A DNA stretch of 64,000 nucleotides from an uncultured Lachnospiraceae bacterium (GCA_945949085.1 CAMFDJ010000004.1:62001-126000), one strand, 5' to 3'; counted from the first letter of the stretch, positions 9,335-19,003 are shown. Numbers and translations are program-made. The notes: a model not told the origin generated them from the letters alone.

Positions 9335-10956
9335 ACTGTATCACCTTCTGTCTGCGTGGTATGTCCCAGAAGTTCCTTATATTCCGTAGGCGTCACACCG
9401 ACATTCTTTTTAAAGGAACGACTGAAATAATTCGGGTCGGAAAATCCCACCATCACACCAATCTCCTTCATGGAATATTCTCCGTTTCCAAGAAGTTCCT
9501 TTGCCTTTTCCATGCGGACCGATGTCAGATATTCGATAAAATTTTCTCCCGTCCCTTCCTTAAAGATGCGGCTGAAGTAATAAGGACTGATATTCACATA
9601 AAAGGATACATCATCCAGACTGATCTGTTTATGATAATTGTTTCTGATATACTCCTTTGCAACATCCAGAATACCGCTCGAAGTCTGCTCGCACTTAGAG
9701 GATACATTCCGACACGCCTGTGCAACCTTTTCAACAAACCATTGCTTCATCTGTTCATAATCCTCCAGATTCATAATGGTTGTCAGATAATCGCTGCGTG
9801 CATTGAACTGATAGGTCATGCCGCCCTTCTCATAAGCGATATGTTCTGCCCATAAGACAAACTCCAGACATTTCAGGCGAATATCCATCACACTGTCTTT
9901 GTGCGCAGTGATCATCCAGTCAAAAAAGCTTCTCGCCGCTGCGACAGCCTGATCCAGATTCCCTTTTTCCACTTCGGCAAATAACTGCTTCTCCAGATTG
10001 ACCGGATAATTCTGCTCATAGTCACATCCAATCGGCAGATCATCCGCATGCGCCACGCTGCCATCCGTGATGATCAGAGAATTGACTGATTCGCTGTATG
10101 CATTTGTCATATCCTGCAGTTCCTTGATGCGGCTGATACCGATTCGGAAGCTGATGGAAAACCGCCGTTTCATATCGTGTACCAGTTCTCTGGCTTTTTC
10201 AATCAGCTCACTGCGCCCCGCATAATCCATGACCGGCTCATCACAAGGCACCAGCACCGCAATCTTATTGGCCATGACAGCTCCGACGATACAGTGAAAT
10301 CTGTTTTTCAGCTCTGTCCTGACCGCCTGATAATAGTTCTGCATTTTAACACTGCTGCCGACGGCATTTGTCATATGATTGCCCTCCTGATCGTCGCCGT
10401 ATACCAGCGTCATCATATAGGCATAATTTTCATGGATACCAAGCATTGTCCTGTAATTTTCGATATCCTCCACAAAATGCTCCTGCAGAAGGATTTCATA
10501 GATCAGTCCGCTCTCGAGGATCGGGACGACCGTCTCCAGCTTCTCGCGGATCAGAAGGTCGTTGCTCCGTCGCTCCCGCTCGCTGTCCACAATAGACATT
10601 GCTCTTTTGAGCACGTCTACGATTTTGTTCTTTTCCATCGGCTTTGTGATATATTCAAATACCCCCAGCTTGATCGCTTCCTGCGCATAATCGAATTTAT
10701 CATACGCCGACATGACAATAAAAATAACCTTCGGGTTTGTTTTTCTGATTTCCTTCATTGCCTCAATGCCGTTGATTCCCGGCATCTGAATATCCATAAT
10801 GGCAATATCGGGACGGAAGCTTTCCGCCAGCTCAATCACGCTTCTGCCGGTTTTGGCAAATTGGATCTCACACGTACTTCCAAATTCTTTTTCGATGATA
10901 AATCTCAGAGAATCAATCACAATCCCCTCATCATCCGCCAACATGATTTTATACAT
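9331..10956 (-). CDS. YesN-like response regulator with AraC DNA-binding domain
   Basis: A 541-residue response regulator. The receiver domain (residues 1-120) has the acidic pair DDE, the phospho-acceptor Asp in AIMDIQMPG (about residue 55) and the conserved Lys in YITKPM. A long middle region of the YesN type follows, then an AraC double helix-turn-helix at about 430-535 (ISLDDVSFYVNISPYYFSRIFKEGTG, then MKEIGVMVGFSDPNYFSRSFKK). It should activate the adjacent monosaccharide transporter operon after phosphorylation by the kinase at 11032-12525. Gene order on the minus strand is binding protein, kinase, regulator, binding protein. Confidence 0.92.
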   Translation of the reverse strand: MYKIMLADDEGIVIDSLRFIIEKEFGSTCEIQFAKTGRSVIELAESFRPDIAIMDIQMPGINGIEAMKEIRKTNPKVIFIVMSAYDKFDYAQEAIKLGVFEYITKPMEKNKIVDVLKRAMSIVDSERERRSNDLLIREKLETVVPILESGLIYEILLQEHFVEDIENYRTMLGIHENYAYMMTLVYGDDQEGNHMTNAVGSSVKMQNYYQAVRTELKNRFHCIVGAVMANKIAVLVPCDEPVMDYAGRSELIEKARELVHDMKRRFSISFRIGISRIKELQDMTNAYSESVNSLIITDGSVAHADDLPIGCDYEQNYPVNLEKQLFAEVEKGNLDQAVAAARSFFDWMITAHKDSVMDIRLKCLEFVLWAEHIAYEKGGMTYQFNARSDYLTTIMNLEDYEQMKQWFVEKVAQACRNVSSKCEQTSSGILDVAKEYIRNNYHKQISLDDVSFYVNISPYYFSRIFKEGTGENFIEYLTSVRMEKAKELLGNGEYSMKEIGVMVGFSDPNYFSRSFKKNVGVTPTEYKELLGHTTQTEGDTV

Positions 10957-11031
10957 AGTTACCTCCTACCATGCGGTTCCCATCGGTCCAGCCCATCAGA
11001 CTGCCGGATATGACGATCCGACAAAAAACTG

Positions 11032-12525
11032 TTATTCCACATCTGCATCCGGTGTTACCGGCAGATAGATGATAAATTCTGTTCCTTTTCCGATGCCTTC
11101 ACTGTAAATGTCCATGACTTTATCATTTCCGGTAAACAGACGCAGTCTGGCAAGCACATTATCCATTGCCACACCATTGGAATCGGAGCTTTTCCGCGTC
11201 CCGTCATAAGTTCCCTGCAAAATCCCGTCAATCGTTTCCTGCGACATACCGACTCCGTTATCGGAAATGCTGATACAGACGCCTTCTTTTGTTTCCCTGA
11301 CAGATAACCGGATCTCTCCTTCACCTGCCATCTCCCTGATTCCGTGATTGACACAGTTTTCCACGATCGGCTGCAGAATCATACTCGGAATCTGTCTGTC
11401 CAGACAGGACTCCTCGATTTCTTTCCTGTAATGGATGTCACCGGAAAAGCGCACATTTAAGATATATATGTAATCGTCCACCAGATTGATCTCCTCGCGC
11501 AGCGATACCTGATCGTTTTCTTTTCTGACATTATACCGGAAAAAAGTTGCCACCTTCTGAATATAGGCATATGTCCTGTCTGCGCCTTCCATCATAGCAA
11601 GCTGGGCTCCGGCATTGAGCGTATTGAACAGAAAATGCGGATTGATCTGCGCCTGCAGATACTTCAGCTGCGCATCAGTCAGATGTGCCTCCATCAGCAG
11701 TTCCTTCTCTTTTAACCGGCGCGTTGCCTCCATACTGTCTTTGATCCGTTCGATATAGACCTTTAAACTGATGACCATCTGATTAAATGCCCTTGTCAGA
11801 ACACCGATCTCATCTTCCGACTGAAATGCGACCATCTCAACGTCCAGATTGCCTTTTGCCACCTCATTTGCCCTCTGTGACAAAGTTTTTAGCGGTTCCA
11901 TCATACTGCCCGTAAACTTGATGATAAGCAGTACATTGATTAAAATGACCACGATCATCACCATCATGCTGGTATAGGCAAACACCCGAAAGGCGGCTGA
12001 AAGGGAGTTGTAATTTTCTGAGTTACTCACAAACTGCTCCATATTGAGTCTGTAAATATAAGCATCAATATAATGATAGAGCTTTGTTGCACTCTCATAC
12101 CGAAGACGGTATTTTTCCACGTTTCTGCCGCGCTTTGCCTCAATCGTCTGGCTTGTCAGCTCCAGATATGCCTCTGACATATGCCTGATATTACGCTCCA
12201 TGCGCGTGGAGGATACATTGCCGATTTCATCGGACAAATCCCGGATCTTTTCACTGTACTCCTGCTCCATGCGATAATAATTTTCAAGCGACTCTGTTGT
12301 TTTACTCCCTAAATATTCCACCATGCTGTCCTGCACGCCGCCCAGGCACTCGGAAAGAGCATTTAGGTTCAGATTCTCCTGATACACCTTCTCCATTTCG
12401 TTTGACATACGGTTGATGCCGATCAAAAGCATCATATTGGCAAGCAGGATAAAGAGATTTGCCAGAATATAGATACTGCTGATCTTGGCCTGTAGGGAAA
12501 GGCTGCTAAATTTCTTTTTATTCAT
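11032..12525 (-). CDS. LytS/YesM-type sensor histidine kinase
   Basis: About 497 residues. One membrane helix near the N-terminus (ISSIYILANLFILLANMMLLIGI), an extracellular helical sensor of about 150 residues, a second helix near 185-205, a HAMP linker, then a His_kinase domain with the phosphorylated His in INPHFLFNTLN and an HATPase domain (ENCVNHGI, DNGVGM). I use ATG 12525 (MNKKKFSSLS), preceded by GGGGGAC. It overlaps the stop of the upstream binding-protein gene by eight bases. A longer in-frame start at 12609 would lie deep within the upstream gene. Its partners are the YesN regulator downstream and the two anchored binding proteins. Confidence 0.9.
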   Translation of the reverse strand: MNKKKFSSLSLQAKISSIYILANLFILLANMMLLIGINRMSNEMEKVYQENLNLNALSECLGGVQDSMVEYLGSKTTESLENYYRMEQEYSEKIRDLSDEIGNVSSTRMERNIRHMSEAYLELTSQTIEAKRGRNVEKYRLRYESATKLYHYIDAYIYRLNMEQFVSNSENYNSLSAAFRVFAYTSMMVMIVVILINVLLIIKFTGSMMEPLKTLSQRANEVAKGNLDVEMVAFQSEDEIGVLTRAFNQMVISLKVYIERIKDSMEATRRLKEKELLMEAHLTDAQLKYLQAQINPHFLFNTLNAGAQLAMMEGADRTYAYIQKVATFFRYNVRKENDQVSLREEINLVDDYIYILNVRFSGDIHYRKEIEESCLDRQIPSMILQPIVENCVNHGIREMAGEGEIRLSVRETKEGVCISISDNGVGMSQETIDGILQGTYDGTRKSSDSNGVAMDNVLARLRLFTGNDKVMDIYSEGIGKGTEFIIYLPVTPDADVE

Positions 12526-13591
12526 CCGCACTGTCCCCCATATACTGTTCAATATTATTCTTATCGATGAGTGAGATATCCGCCGCAAAATATTCACTGG
12601 TATTGCCAAGCGATTTGTATTCTTTCAGTGCATCCACACAATAGCGTCCCATCTGCGCGGTATCCACCATGATCGTTGCATCGATCACACCGCGGTCTAT
12701 TCCCTTCAAGATGGCCTCCGACGTATAATAGCCTAAAATACTGACTTGACCGACCTTATTATAGTCGACTACAGCCTGATAGACACAGGCGGTATCCCGT
12801 GCACCCAGGCACACAATGATATCAGGGATTTCCTCCTGCATAAACAAGTCGCGGATGGATTCTTCCACTGTGAAATCGGAGGCGCCGTCCACTGCGATCA
12901 TGGAATACTGGAACGATAATGTTTCATCTGTATTCTCCTGTGCAATGGTTTCCTGTATACCCGATATGACAATATTCTGCGATGTTTTCTCACTGCCTGC
13001 CTCCACAAGCATTGCCACATTCTGCGATTTTCCTTTTTCTCCTGCGATTCTCAGAATCTGTCTGCCATACTCTCTCCCGATATCATAATAGCCAAGTCCG
13101 ACATAACTACAGCGCTCGCTCTGGGTATTGTCTCCATACAAGGTCACAACCGGAATGCCCGCACTGACTGCTTTGTTGATCTGCTCTGTCATACGCAGAC
13201 TCTCGTCCGCTTCCACGATGATCCCGTCCACCTTTGCATAGATTGCAATGTCCATCAACTCCTGTATCGAGTAATCCTGCGACAGATCATTCGAGAGCAG
13301 ATCGATATAAACACCCTGCGAAAGCCCTTCCAGATAAGCACTCTCATAGATTGCCTGCCAGAAATCCGACTTTTTATCCTGGGTCAGCATCACATAATAT
13401 TCCTCATAGGTCTGACCGCCTTTTTCCCCTTGAAAACGTTTTAAATACATCTGAAAGACACCCATGATCAGAATCACTGTGACAAGAACTGCTCCGCCGG
13501 TTGCAAAGAGCAGCCCTGTCAGATTATATCCGGGTGACTGCTGCCTTTTTTCTGTTCTTTTCGTAGCTGATTTCTCTCTCTTTTTCTCCAT
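12518..13591 (-). CDS. Second membrane-anchored sugar-binding protein of the three-component sensor
   Basis: About 357 residues. A basic N-terminus, a single membrane helix (LLFATGGAVLVTVILIMGVF) and an extracellular LacI/RbsB-type binding fold (VDGIIVEADESL, GIPVVTLYGDNTQSERCSYVGLGYYDIGREYG, DIIVCLGARDTA, TIMVDTAQMG). No lipobox, so it is membrane tethered. Start chosen at ATG 13591 with AGGTG nearby; an ATG at 13657 overlaps the probable -10 box. It is coupled to the kinase gene by an eight-base overlap. Since a second such protein lies at the far end of the same gene set, the kinase may read two different sugars (inference). Confidence 0.8.
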   Translation of the reverse strand: MEKKREKSATKRTEKRQQSPGYNLTGLLFATGGAVLVTVILIMGVFQMYLKRFQGEKGGQTYEEYYVMLTQDKKSDFWQAIYESAYLEGLSQGVYIDLLSNDLSQDYSIQELMDIAIYAKVDGIIVEADESLRMTEQINKAVSAGIPVVTLYGDNTQSERCSYVGLGYYDIGREYGRQILRIAGEKGKSQNVAMLVEAGSEKTSQNIVISGIQETIAQENTDETLSFQYSMIAVDGASDFTVEESIRDLFMQEEIPDIIVCLGARDTACVYQAVVDYNKVGQVSILGYYTSEAILKGIDRGVIDATIMVDTAQMGRYCVDALKEYKSLGNTSEYFAADISLIDKNNIEQYMGDSADE

Positions 13592-13653
13592 GACGCACCT
13601 GTTGCCTGAGCTTTTGCAGTTCTTTCTTGTCTGCTTTGTAACAATTGTCTCTA

Positions 13654-13678
13654 TCATACCACAAGAAACAATTTCTTA
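13654..13678 (-). promoter_or_regulatory. Probable -10 box and inverted repeat ahead of the three-component sensor operon
   Basis: The minus strand shows TATGAT at 13659-13654. Immediately upstream, 13664-13678 is a perfect inverted repeat AAGAAA-CAA-TTTCTT, which would overlap the -10/-35 spacer. The -35 is not clear. This supports a start downstream at 13591 and a site for regulated transcription. Confidence 0.4.
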
Positions 13679-13801
13679 CTACATGACTTGCCATAATTTG
13701 CTGCGTCCTTCCGGAATAGGATGCCATCACTCACCAATCCGCTATAGCAAAAGCATCCGGAATCCGGCAGATGAACACACCATCCACCTGATAATTTACG
13801 G

Positions 13802-14116
13802 TTGATTTACACAAAAGACTGGAAAATATGTTTTGATTATGCTATGCTAGCACTATTCAAGGGAAGCATTTCCCCTATTTTCATCATTTCTATCAAGAGG
13901 ATTTTGGATGTTAATTGCAGTTGTAATGGAGAAAATTGCAAAATAAATAGTGCAGCGTTGATTTCCGGCTCGGGCTGGAAGTCTGCCCTTTTGGTGATGA
14001 TACAGGTCATCATCGTTTTCGCCTTACAATTGCTTCCTCTGACACGGGGATCTGCGAGCGCGCCACCTGACAGACAGGACGATCTCACACCCCATTCAGA
14101 TTACATCGTTTTTTAG
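13802..14116 (+). CDS. Doubtful small open frame, 104 codons, with one hydrophobic segment
   Basis: The 750-bp gap between the sensor operon and the MutS2-like gene holds this plus-strand frame with a TTG start, one hydrophobic segment (ALLVMIQVIIVFALQLLPLT) and no convincing ribosome site. I do not recognise the product. It ends nine bases before a good plus-strand terminator, so something is transcribed rightwards here, either this frame or a small RNA. Confidence 0.2.
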   Translation: MIYTKDWKICFDYAMLALFKGSISPIFIISIKRILDVNCSCNGENCKINSAALISGSGWKSALLVMIQVIIVFALQLLPLTRGSASAPPDRQDDLTPHSDYIVF

Positions 14117-14124
14117 GATCATTG

Positions 14125-14158
14125 AAGCATGACTGTACGGTCATGCTTTTTCGTTTTT
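14125..14158 (+). terminator. Rho-independent terminator of an unassigned plus-strand transcript
   Basis: Nine perfect pairs (AAGCATGAC with GTCATGCTT), six-base loop, followed by TTTTCGTTTTT on the plus strand only. No recognised plus-strand gene lies upstream within this gap. Confidence 0.65.
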
Positions 14159-14343
14159 CAGGGCAAGGCAAACTCCTGCAATTTTCCCCATATAACCTGT
14201 ATGCACTGTCTGCGAAACGCCACAATAACGCATACGTAGATGCACAAGCTGTATAGATCCTAAGCAGGCCGTGTGATTTGCCGTATAACATAGATCGTTT
14301 CGCAAACGCCTAAAACCAACTGTATGAATAAAAGGAGACCATC

Positions 14344-16248
14344 ATGAACATAGAAAAACAAATAGAATTTGATAAAGTCAGAGCACTCTGGAGCAGTTTT
14401 GCCATAACTGACGGTGCCAAAGAAGAAATACAGAAGGCATCTTTGTGTCTTTCCGAGAGCACGCTACGAAAACTGCAAAAAGATACAACCGATGCGAGAG
14501 AGCTGCTTAAAAAGCTGGGCACGCCACCCCTTACAAATGTAACGGAAATGAAGGAGGCCTTGTCCGTGGCGGAAAAAGGCGACTGCATGACACCCTATCA
14601 GCTGGAGCGGACTAGGAACGTCCTGGTCGCCTTAAAACGCCTGAAGGAATATTTGGAAAAGGGCAAGGTGTATGAAAATTCCCTTGCCTATTATGCCGAA
14701 AATCTGGACGATGCACCGCAGCTGCGCGAAGAAATCATAACCAAAATACGAGGCGGCGCAGTAGATGATTTCGCCTCAAAGGAATTGTCACAGATCCGAA
14801 ACCGGATCATCAAATGCGAAGAACAAATGAAGCAGAAAGCGGAACAGCTCATGCGTTCTCACAAGGCATATATGGCAGACAATTATTATACGCTGCGTAA
14901 CGGCCGCATCTGTCTTCCTGTCAAAAAGGAATATAAGCTGAAGGTATCCGGGAGCATTTTAGACAAATCTTCCACGGGAAGTACGCTCTTTATTGAGCCC
15001 ACAGGTGTGACAAAATATTACGAGGAGCTGCAGCTTCTCAAGATAGAAGAGGAAAATGAAGTCTACCGTATTTTATATACCTTATCTGCCATGGTGCTGT
15101 CGCACGCACCGCTCCTTAGAGAAAATCTCACTCTGCTGGAAAAGCTCGATTTCATTTTCTCAAAGGGAAAGCTGAGCATGGACATGGATGCCACCCCGCC
15201 GGCTGTCAACACGGAGCGCAGAATATGTCTGCAGGATGCAAGGCATCCATTGATGGACAAAGAGCAGGCAGTTCCTCTGCAGCTGACAATGGAGGAGGGA
15301 CTGCGCGGCATCATCATAACCGGTCCCAATACGGGCGGAAAAACCGTGGCAATCAAAACGGTGATGCTAAACTGTATCATGGCACAATACGGTCTGCATG
15401 TGACATGCCAAAAAGCCGATATCTGCATGAACAGCTCCTATCTGTGTGACATCGGAGACGGACAGAATCTGTCTGAAAATCTGTCCACTTTTTCTTCCCA
15501 CATCACAAATGTACTGGAAATCCTGCGGGAAGTCAATCGTGAGAGTCTTGTCATTATGGATGAGCTCGGTTCCGGCACAGATCCTACAGAAGGCATGGGA
15601 ATTGCCATCGCCATATTGGAGCAGCTCCGCAAAAGCGGGGCGACATTCCTGGTGACCACACATTATCCGGAGGTAAAGGAATATGCCCGGAAAGCAGAGC
15701 ATGTCGTCAATGCAAGAATGACCTTTGACAGAGAGACGCTGACCCCCACTTATCAGATGATTGTAGGGGAAGCGGGTGAAAGCTGTGCCTTCTCCATTGC
15801 TGACAGACTTGGCATGCCCCATGACATGCTGCGGGTGGCAATCCGCGCCGCCTACGGCGAGGAAGCTGCCAAGAGCTACCGGTTCCGGGGTCAGGATCAT
15901 GCCATTCCCAAAGACAATACCTCAAAAATCACAAAAACAAAGCCACAGAGTAAGCACACAGATCTAAGCGGGAAATATCAGATCGGCGACAGCGTGATGG
16001 TTTATCCCGACAAGAAGATCGGTATCGTCGTAACGCCCATTAATGAGAAAGGCGTCCTTCAGGTCCAGCTTCCCGGCAAAAAAATATGGATCAACCATAA
16101 GCGTGTCAAACTCCACGTCGCTGCAACAGAGTTATACCCGGAGGATTATGATTTCTCCATTATCTTCGACAGCGTCGAAAACCGCAAAAAGCGGCATGAT
16201 ATGGAGAGGAAATATACACAGGACGTGATAGAGTACGACATTTGGTAA
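14344..16248 (+). CDS. MutS2-like ATPase lacking the Smr nuclease domain
   Basis: A 634-residue MutS-family protein of the MutS2 branch. The N-terminal half is the helical lever/core (TDARELLKKLGTPPLTNVTEM, YYTLRNGRICLPVKKEYK, GSTLFIEPTGV). The ATPase domain has Walker A GPNTGGKT at about 327-334, Walker B LVIMDELGSGTDP at about 404-416 and TTHYPEVK. After the ATPase there is a short KOW-like segment (GDSVMVYPDKKIGIVVTPI) and then the protein ends. Canonical MutS2 has about 780 residues and finishes with an Smr endonuclease domain, absent here, so this is probably a paralogue acting on stalled ribosomes or branched DNA without cutting. AAAGGAGA precedes the ATG. Monocistronic; a terminator follows. 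Confidence 0.85.
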   Translation: MNIEKQIEFDKVRALWSSFAITDGAKEEIQKASLCLSESTLRKLQKDTTDARELLKKLGTPPLTNVTEMKEALSVAEKGDCMTPYQLERTRNVLVALKRLKEYLEKGKVYENSLAYYAENLDDAPQLREEIITKIRGGAVDDFASKELSQIRNRIIKCEEQMKQKAEQLMRSHKAYMADNYYTLRNGRICLPVKKEYKLKVSGSILDKSSTGSTLFIEPTGVTKYYEELQLLKIEEENEVYRILYTLSAMVLSHAPLLRENLTLLEKLDFIFSKGKLSMDMDATPPAVNTERRICLQDARHPLMDKEQAVPLQLTMEEGLRGIIITGPNTGGKTVAIKTVMLNCIMAQYGLHVTCQKADICMNSSYLCDIGDGQNLSENLSTFSSHITNVLEILREVNRESLVIMDELGSGTDPTEGMGIAIAILEQLRKSGATFLVTTHYPEVKEYARKAEHVVNARMTFDRETLTPTYQMIVGEAGESCAFSIADRLGMPHDMLRVAIRAAYGEEAAKSYRFRGQDHAIPKDNTSKITKTKPQSKHTDLSGKYQIGDSVMVYPDKKIGIVVTPINEKGVLQVQLPGKKIWINHKRVKLHVAATELYPEDYDFSIIFDSVENRKKRHDMERKYTQDVIEYDIW

Positions 16249-16290
16249 AAAACATGCCACAAATCCGGTCTGTTCCGGCTTTGTGGCATA
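16248..16290. terminator. Bidirectional terminator between convergent genes
   Basis: ATGCCACAAA-CCGG pairs with CCGG-TTTGTGGCAT (16254-16289) with a single opposed mismatch. A T-run follows on the minus strand (GTTTTTT), so it certainly ends the minus-strand gene at 16309 and probably also the MutS2-like gene. Confidence 0.8.
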
Positions 16291-16308
16291 TGACTCATAC
16301 CATATCTT

Positions 16309-17910
16309 CTATGCATGTTGCGTGAAAAAGCTGTCCCAGTATTCCTTCACCAGCCGATCAAGCTGTGCATCCTTCGGATATGCCGGTCCCTCTGGAAAGG
16401 AGAGGATATCCGCATCGAGCTTTTCAACTCCGGCAAGGTACATCTCCAGCGAGCGCGCAAATACCTCTGTAGGTGTCAGATAGTAGGAAAGGGTGTATTT
16501 CCCCGTTTGGGAAAATGAATCTTTTTCCATATTCCGCAGAAGACTCTGATAGGTGAATAATACCTTTTCAAACCCGGGTTTTAAGGAAAGCTTTCCGTAC
16601 CGGTAATCCACGAGATGCCCAAACTCATGGACCAGACTGCCGGGCTTTGCAATATCCACACAGAGACAATGAAACTGCGGATAATACAGACCGCTTGCAT
16701 GGTGATTGCCAAGCCTTCGGAACCGGATCGAGCAGGCAGAGCAGTCCACATCCGGAAAATACTCCCTGCGAAACTGCGAAAACTGTTCCCACAGCACATC
16801 AATCTTCCCGGTATCACAATCCTCATCCACCTCGACATATCCAAATACCTGATTGAACGCACAGACTTCCATATAGGCCAGAACGGATTTCGGAATATTT
16901 TTCTTTGTCTCAAACGATCTGGCATAATCAGAAGAGAGCTCTCTTGTATATTGTCTTTCCAGATAGGTATTCCGGCAGCGATGCATCAGTGCACTGACCA
17001 GGATACAATCGCATTCAAACATCTCAGTGTTACGAGTACTTTCCATATGAAGCAGACCAAGAAAGCACCCCTGTGGAATCTCACGCTTCTCAAAGAATGC
17101 ATGTATCATATGGTCGATTGCCTTCTCTTCTTTCCTATGCTGATCCAAAAGCTTTTGATTCTCTTCTATCGCCTTCTTCCCATATTTTGCATATCTTCTT
17201 GCACGCCGTTTTCGATACTGATTGTTGATGCTGCCAAGGTCCTTTTGCATTTTTTCTGCCAAAAGCTGTACATAGTCTTTTTCAGCCGCGGTCTGCCTAT
17301 TGTCTTCTTCCAGATAAAGCACCATCATATTGAGCAGATACAGACATCCCAGATACAACCCGATATCCATGACCGGATACAGATTCTTTTTATGCTTTTT
17401 AAAATACAGCTGACAATACTGATAGCGGGAAGCTTTGTGTTTTCGCGTCACACCCAGCACATACTCGTTTTGATAGGAAACCTTCAGACAGACGCCGTCG
17501 CTGCTTTTATCTGCGCAAAGCCATGAAGGATTTAAAAAGAACTCTCTGACATCTGCCGGCAGAAAGTCCTCCTCTCTACAATCCAAAAGAACCAGATCCT
17601 TTCGAACGCTCTCATGATAGGTCTCTCTGATTTTCTCTATGACAAGCCTTTGCACATCAGCGCTTTTTGCCTGTTCCAGCTCTTCCAGAAGCGGTCTGTA
17701 TAAATATTTTGCTGCTTTGCCTGCCAGGTCCTTCAGATCCAGGAAGCAATTGTCCGCAAGCTGATATCCCTCAAAATAGAATTTTGGCTTTGTCTTGCAG
17801 ATTTTATCGATGACATCCTCTGTCACATCCCTATTGGCCACACGTTTCGCCTTCTGCCTATATAAATCCTCAAGCTGTTTTCCTTTTCTTAAGTAATCTG
17901 TCTCGCTCAT
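16309..17910 (-). CDS. Zincin-like metallopeptidase-domain protein, family not recognised
   Basis: About 533 residues, cytoplasmic, no signal peptide. A Lys-rich helical middle region (about residues 150-270) precedes a C-terminal zinc-peptidase motif, LVHEFGHLVDYRYG at about 425-438, with a candidate third ligand Glu in TPTEVFARSLEMYL about 55 residues later, the gluzincin arrangement. Both His and the catalytic Glu are intact. Two Cys (DVDCSAC) lie before the motif. I use ATG 17910, preceded by GGGAGA; the extra N-terminal codons back to 18039 lack a ribosome site. It is the last gene of a leftward group with the unknown protein at 18049 and the AAA+ gene at 19004. It may process a substrate remodelled by the AAA+ protein (inference). 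Confidence 0.65.
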   Translation of the reverse strand: MSETDYLRKGKQLEDLYRQKAKRVANRDVTEDVIDKICKTKPKFYFEGYQLADNCFLDLKDLAGKAAKYLYRPLLEELEQAKSADVQRLVIEKIRETYHESVRKDLVLLDCREEDFLPADVREFFLNPSWLCADKSSDGVCLKVSYQNEYVLGVTRKHKASRYQYCQLYFKKHKKNLYPVMDIGLYLGCLYLLNMMVLYLEEDNRQTAAEKDYVQLLAEKMQKDLGSINNQYRKRRARRYAKYGKKAIEENQKLLDQHRKEEKAIDHMIHAFFEKREIPQGCFLGLLHMESTRNTEMFECDCILVSALMHRCRNTYLERQYTRELSSDYARSFETKKNIPKSVLAYMEVCAFNQVFGYVEVDEDCDTGKIDVLWEQFSQFRREYFPDVDCSACSIRFRRLGNHHASGLYYPQFHCLCVDIAKPGSLVHEFGHLVDYRYGKLSLKPGFEKVLFTYQSLLRNMEKDSFSQTGKYTLSYYLTPTEVFARSLEMYLAGVEKLDADILSFPEGPAYPKDAQLDRLVKEYWDSFFTQHA

Positions 17911-18048
17911 AGCCGGTCTCCCTTTCTCACAAGTCTTTCGCTCATCTCTTTTCTCATAATCATACCTTTTTCCATTTCCCGTGACAATACAAATCGCCGC
18001 ACAACCACAAAAGCTTGCAATTGTGCGGACGAATGGCATGAAAAATGA

Positions 18049-18936
18049 TCACAACAGCCCTTTTTTCCATACATATTCGGGAATCTGACGAAGCTCCTCC
18101 TCTGCATCCAGACCGTATGCTGCAAAACAGGCTTCCAAATCGCTCTGACTCACCTGCTCAATCTCCCGCTTCATGTAATAATCCGATTGATATTTTTCAA
18201 AGCCCTCCCCATACTGTTTCTCATATTCTTTGTACTTTTTCAATGTGGATTTCCGATCCAATATCTCAATTTTCTGATCATGTACATAAATGCCCAAACG
18301 GACTGCATCATAAAATTTCTCATCATATGCAGGCGAATAAAAGCGTTTTCTTTCGTTTTCATCCTCCATGACCTCCCACGGCACTTCGTCCCAACACGTG
18401 ATTGCAATGATCAGGTCAAGATAAGGAAATGCCATCAGCTTAAGCAGCCACTCCACCACGAATTCTTCCGTTTCAGGATATTTCTGTGTAATGGCATTGG
18501 CTCCCACGGTTCCGTCTGCGTGAATCCAGCCATATCCCGACGGATAATGATTCTTCTCAATCAGCCAGTTGTCAAAATTAATATTCCCTACATACTCCGG
18601 ATGATTGGTAACCTTATTCGAATTACGAAAAAAATTGTCTGTTCTTCGAATGATGTCAAACGCCTGCTGCCTCGTCACCTTTTTGCCTCTCATACGATAA
18701 TAGGGTCTTCTGACATGGGATACATCCTTGATATCCTGCTCATCCGGACAAATGATCTCATAGGCAGCATATTTCTCATAGTCTTCTCTGCTCATAAAAC
18801 ACTGCCTATCATCAATTGACAGCATAAAATAATCAAGCACCCAATTGAAAAAATCATCCTCATAATATAAATTGCCCGCTTCATCCAAGGAGAGCTTCCC
18901 CCTCTTTCCTTTGGTCAAATACTCTATAATATGCAT
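18049..18936 (-). CDS. Unknown soluble protein encoded beside the AAA+ protein
   Basis: About 295 residues, no membrane helix or signal peptide and no motif that I recognise. It is rich in aromatic and acidic residues (YYEDDFFNWVLDYFML, HYPSGYGWIHADGTVGANAI, ITCWDEVPWEVMEDE). ATG 18936 is chosen because AGGAGAAAGAT precedes it; the frame stays open back to 19050 but that part overlaps the preceding gene. It lies 67 bases after the AAA+ gene and before the zincin-like gene, so the three are probably one operon under the palindrome-bearing promoter at 21041. Confidence 0.65.
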   Translation of the reverse strand: MHIIEYLTKGKRGKLSLDEAGNLYYEDDFFNWVLDYFMLSIDDRQCFMSREDYEKYAAYEIICPDEQDIKDVSHVRRPYYRMRGKKVTRQQAFDIIRRTDNFFRNSNKVTNHPEYVGNINFDNWLIEKNHYPSGYGWIHADGTVGANAITQKYPETEEFVVEWLLKLMAFPYLDLIIAITCWDEVPWEVMEDENERKRFYSPAYDEKFYDAVRLGIYVHDQKIEILDRKSTLKKYKEYEKQYGEGFEKYQSDYYMKREIEQVSQSDLEACFAAYGLDAEEELRQIPEYVWKKGLL

Positions 18937-19003
18937 ATCTTTCTCCTCTTCTGCACTAGTGTATGTCTCTAAGAATCGCCCGATCACATTATAACACGAT
19001 TGG

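Noticed and set aside
13837..14088. 83-codon minus-strand frame in the gap before the MutS2-like gene
   Set aside because: No ribosome site, and the only strand-specific signal here (terminator at 14125) points to plus-strand transcription.
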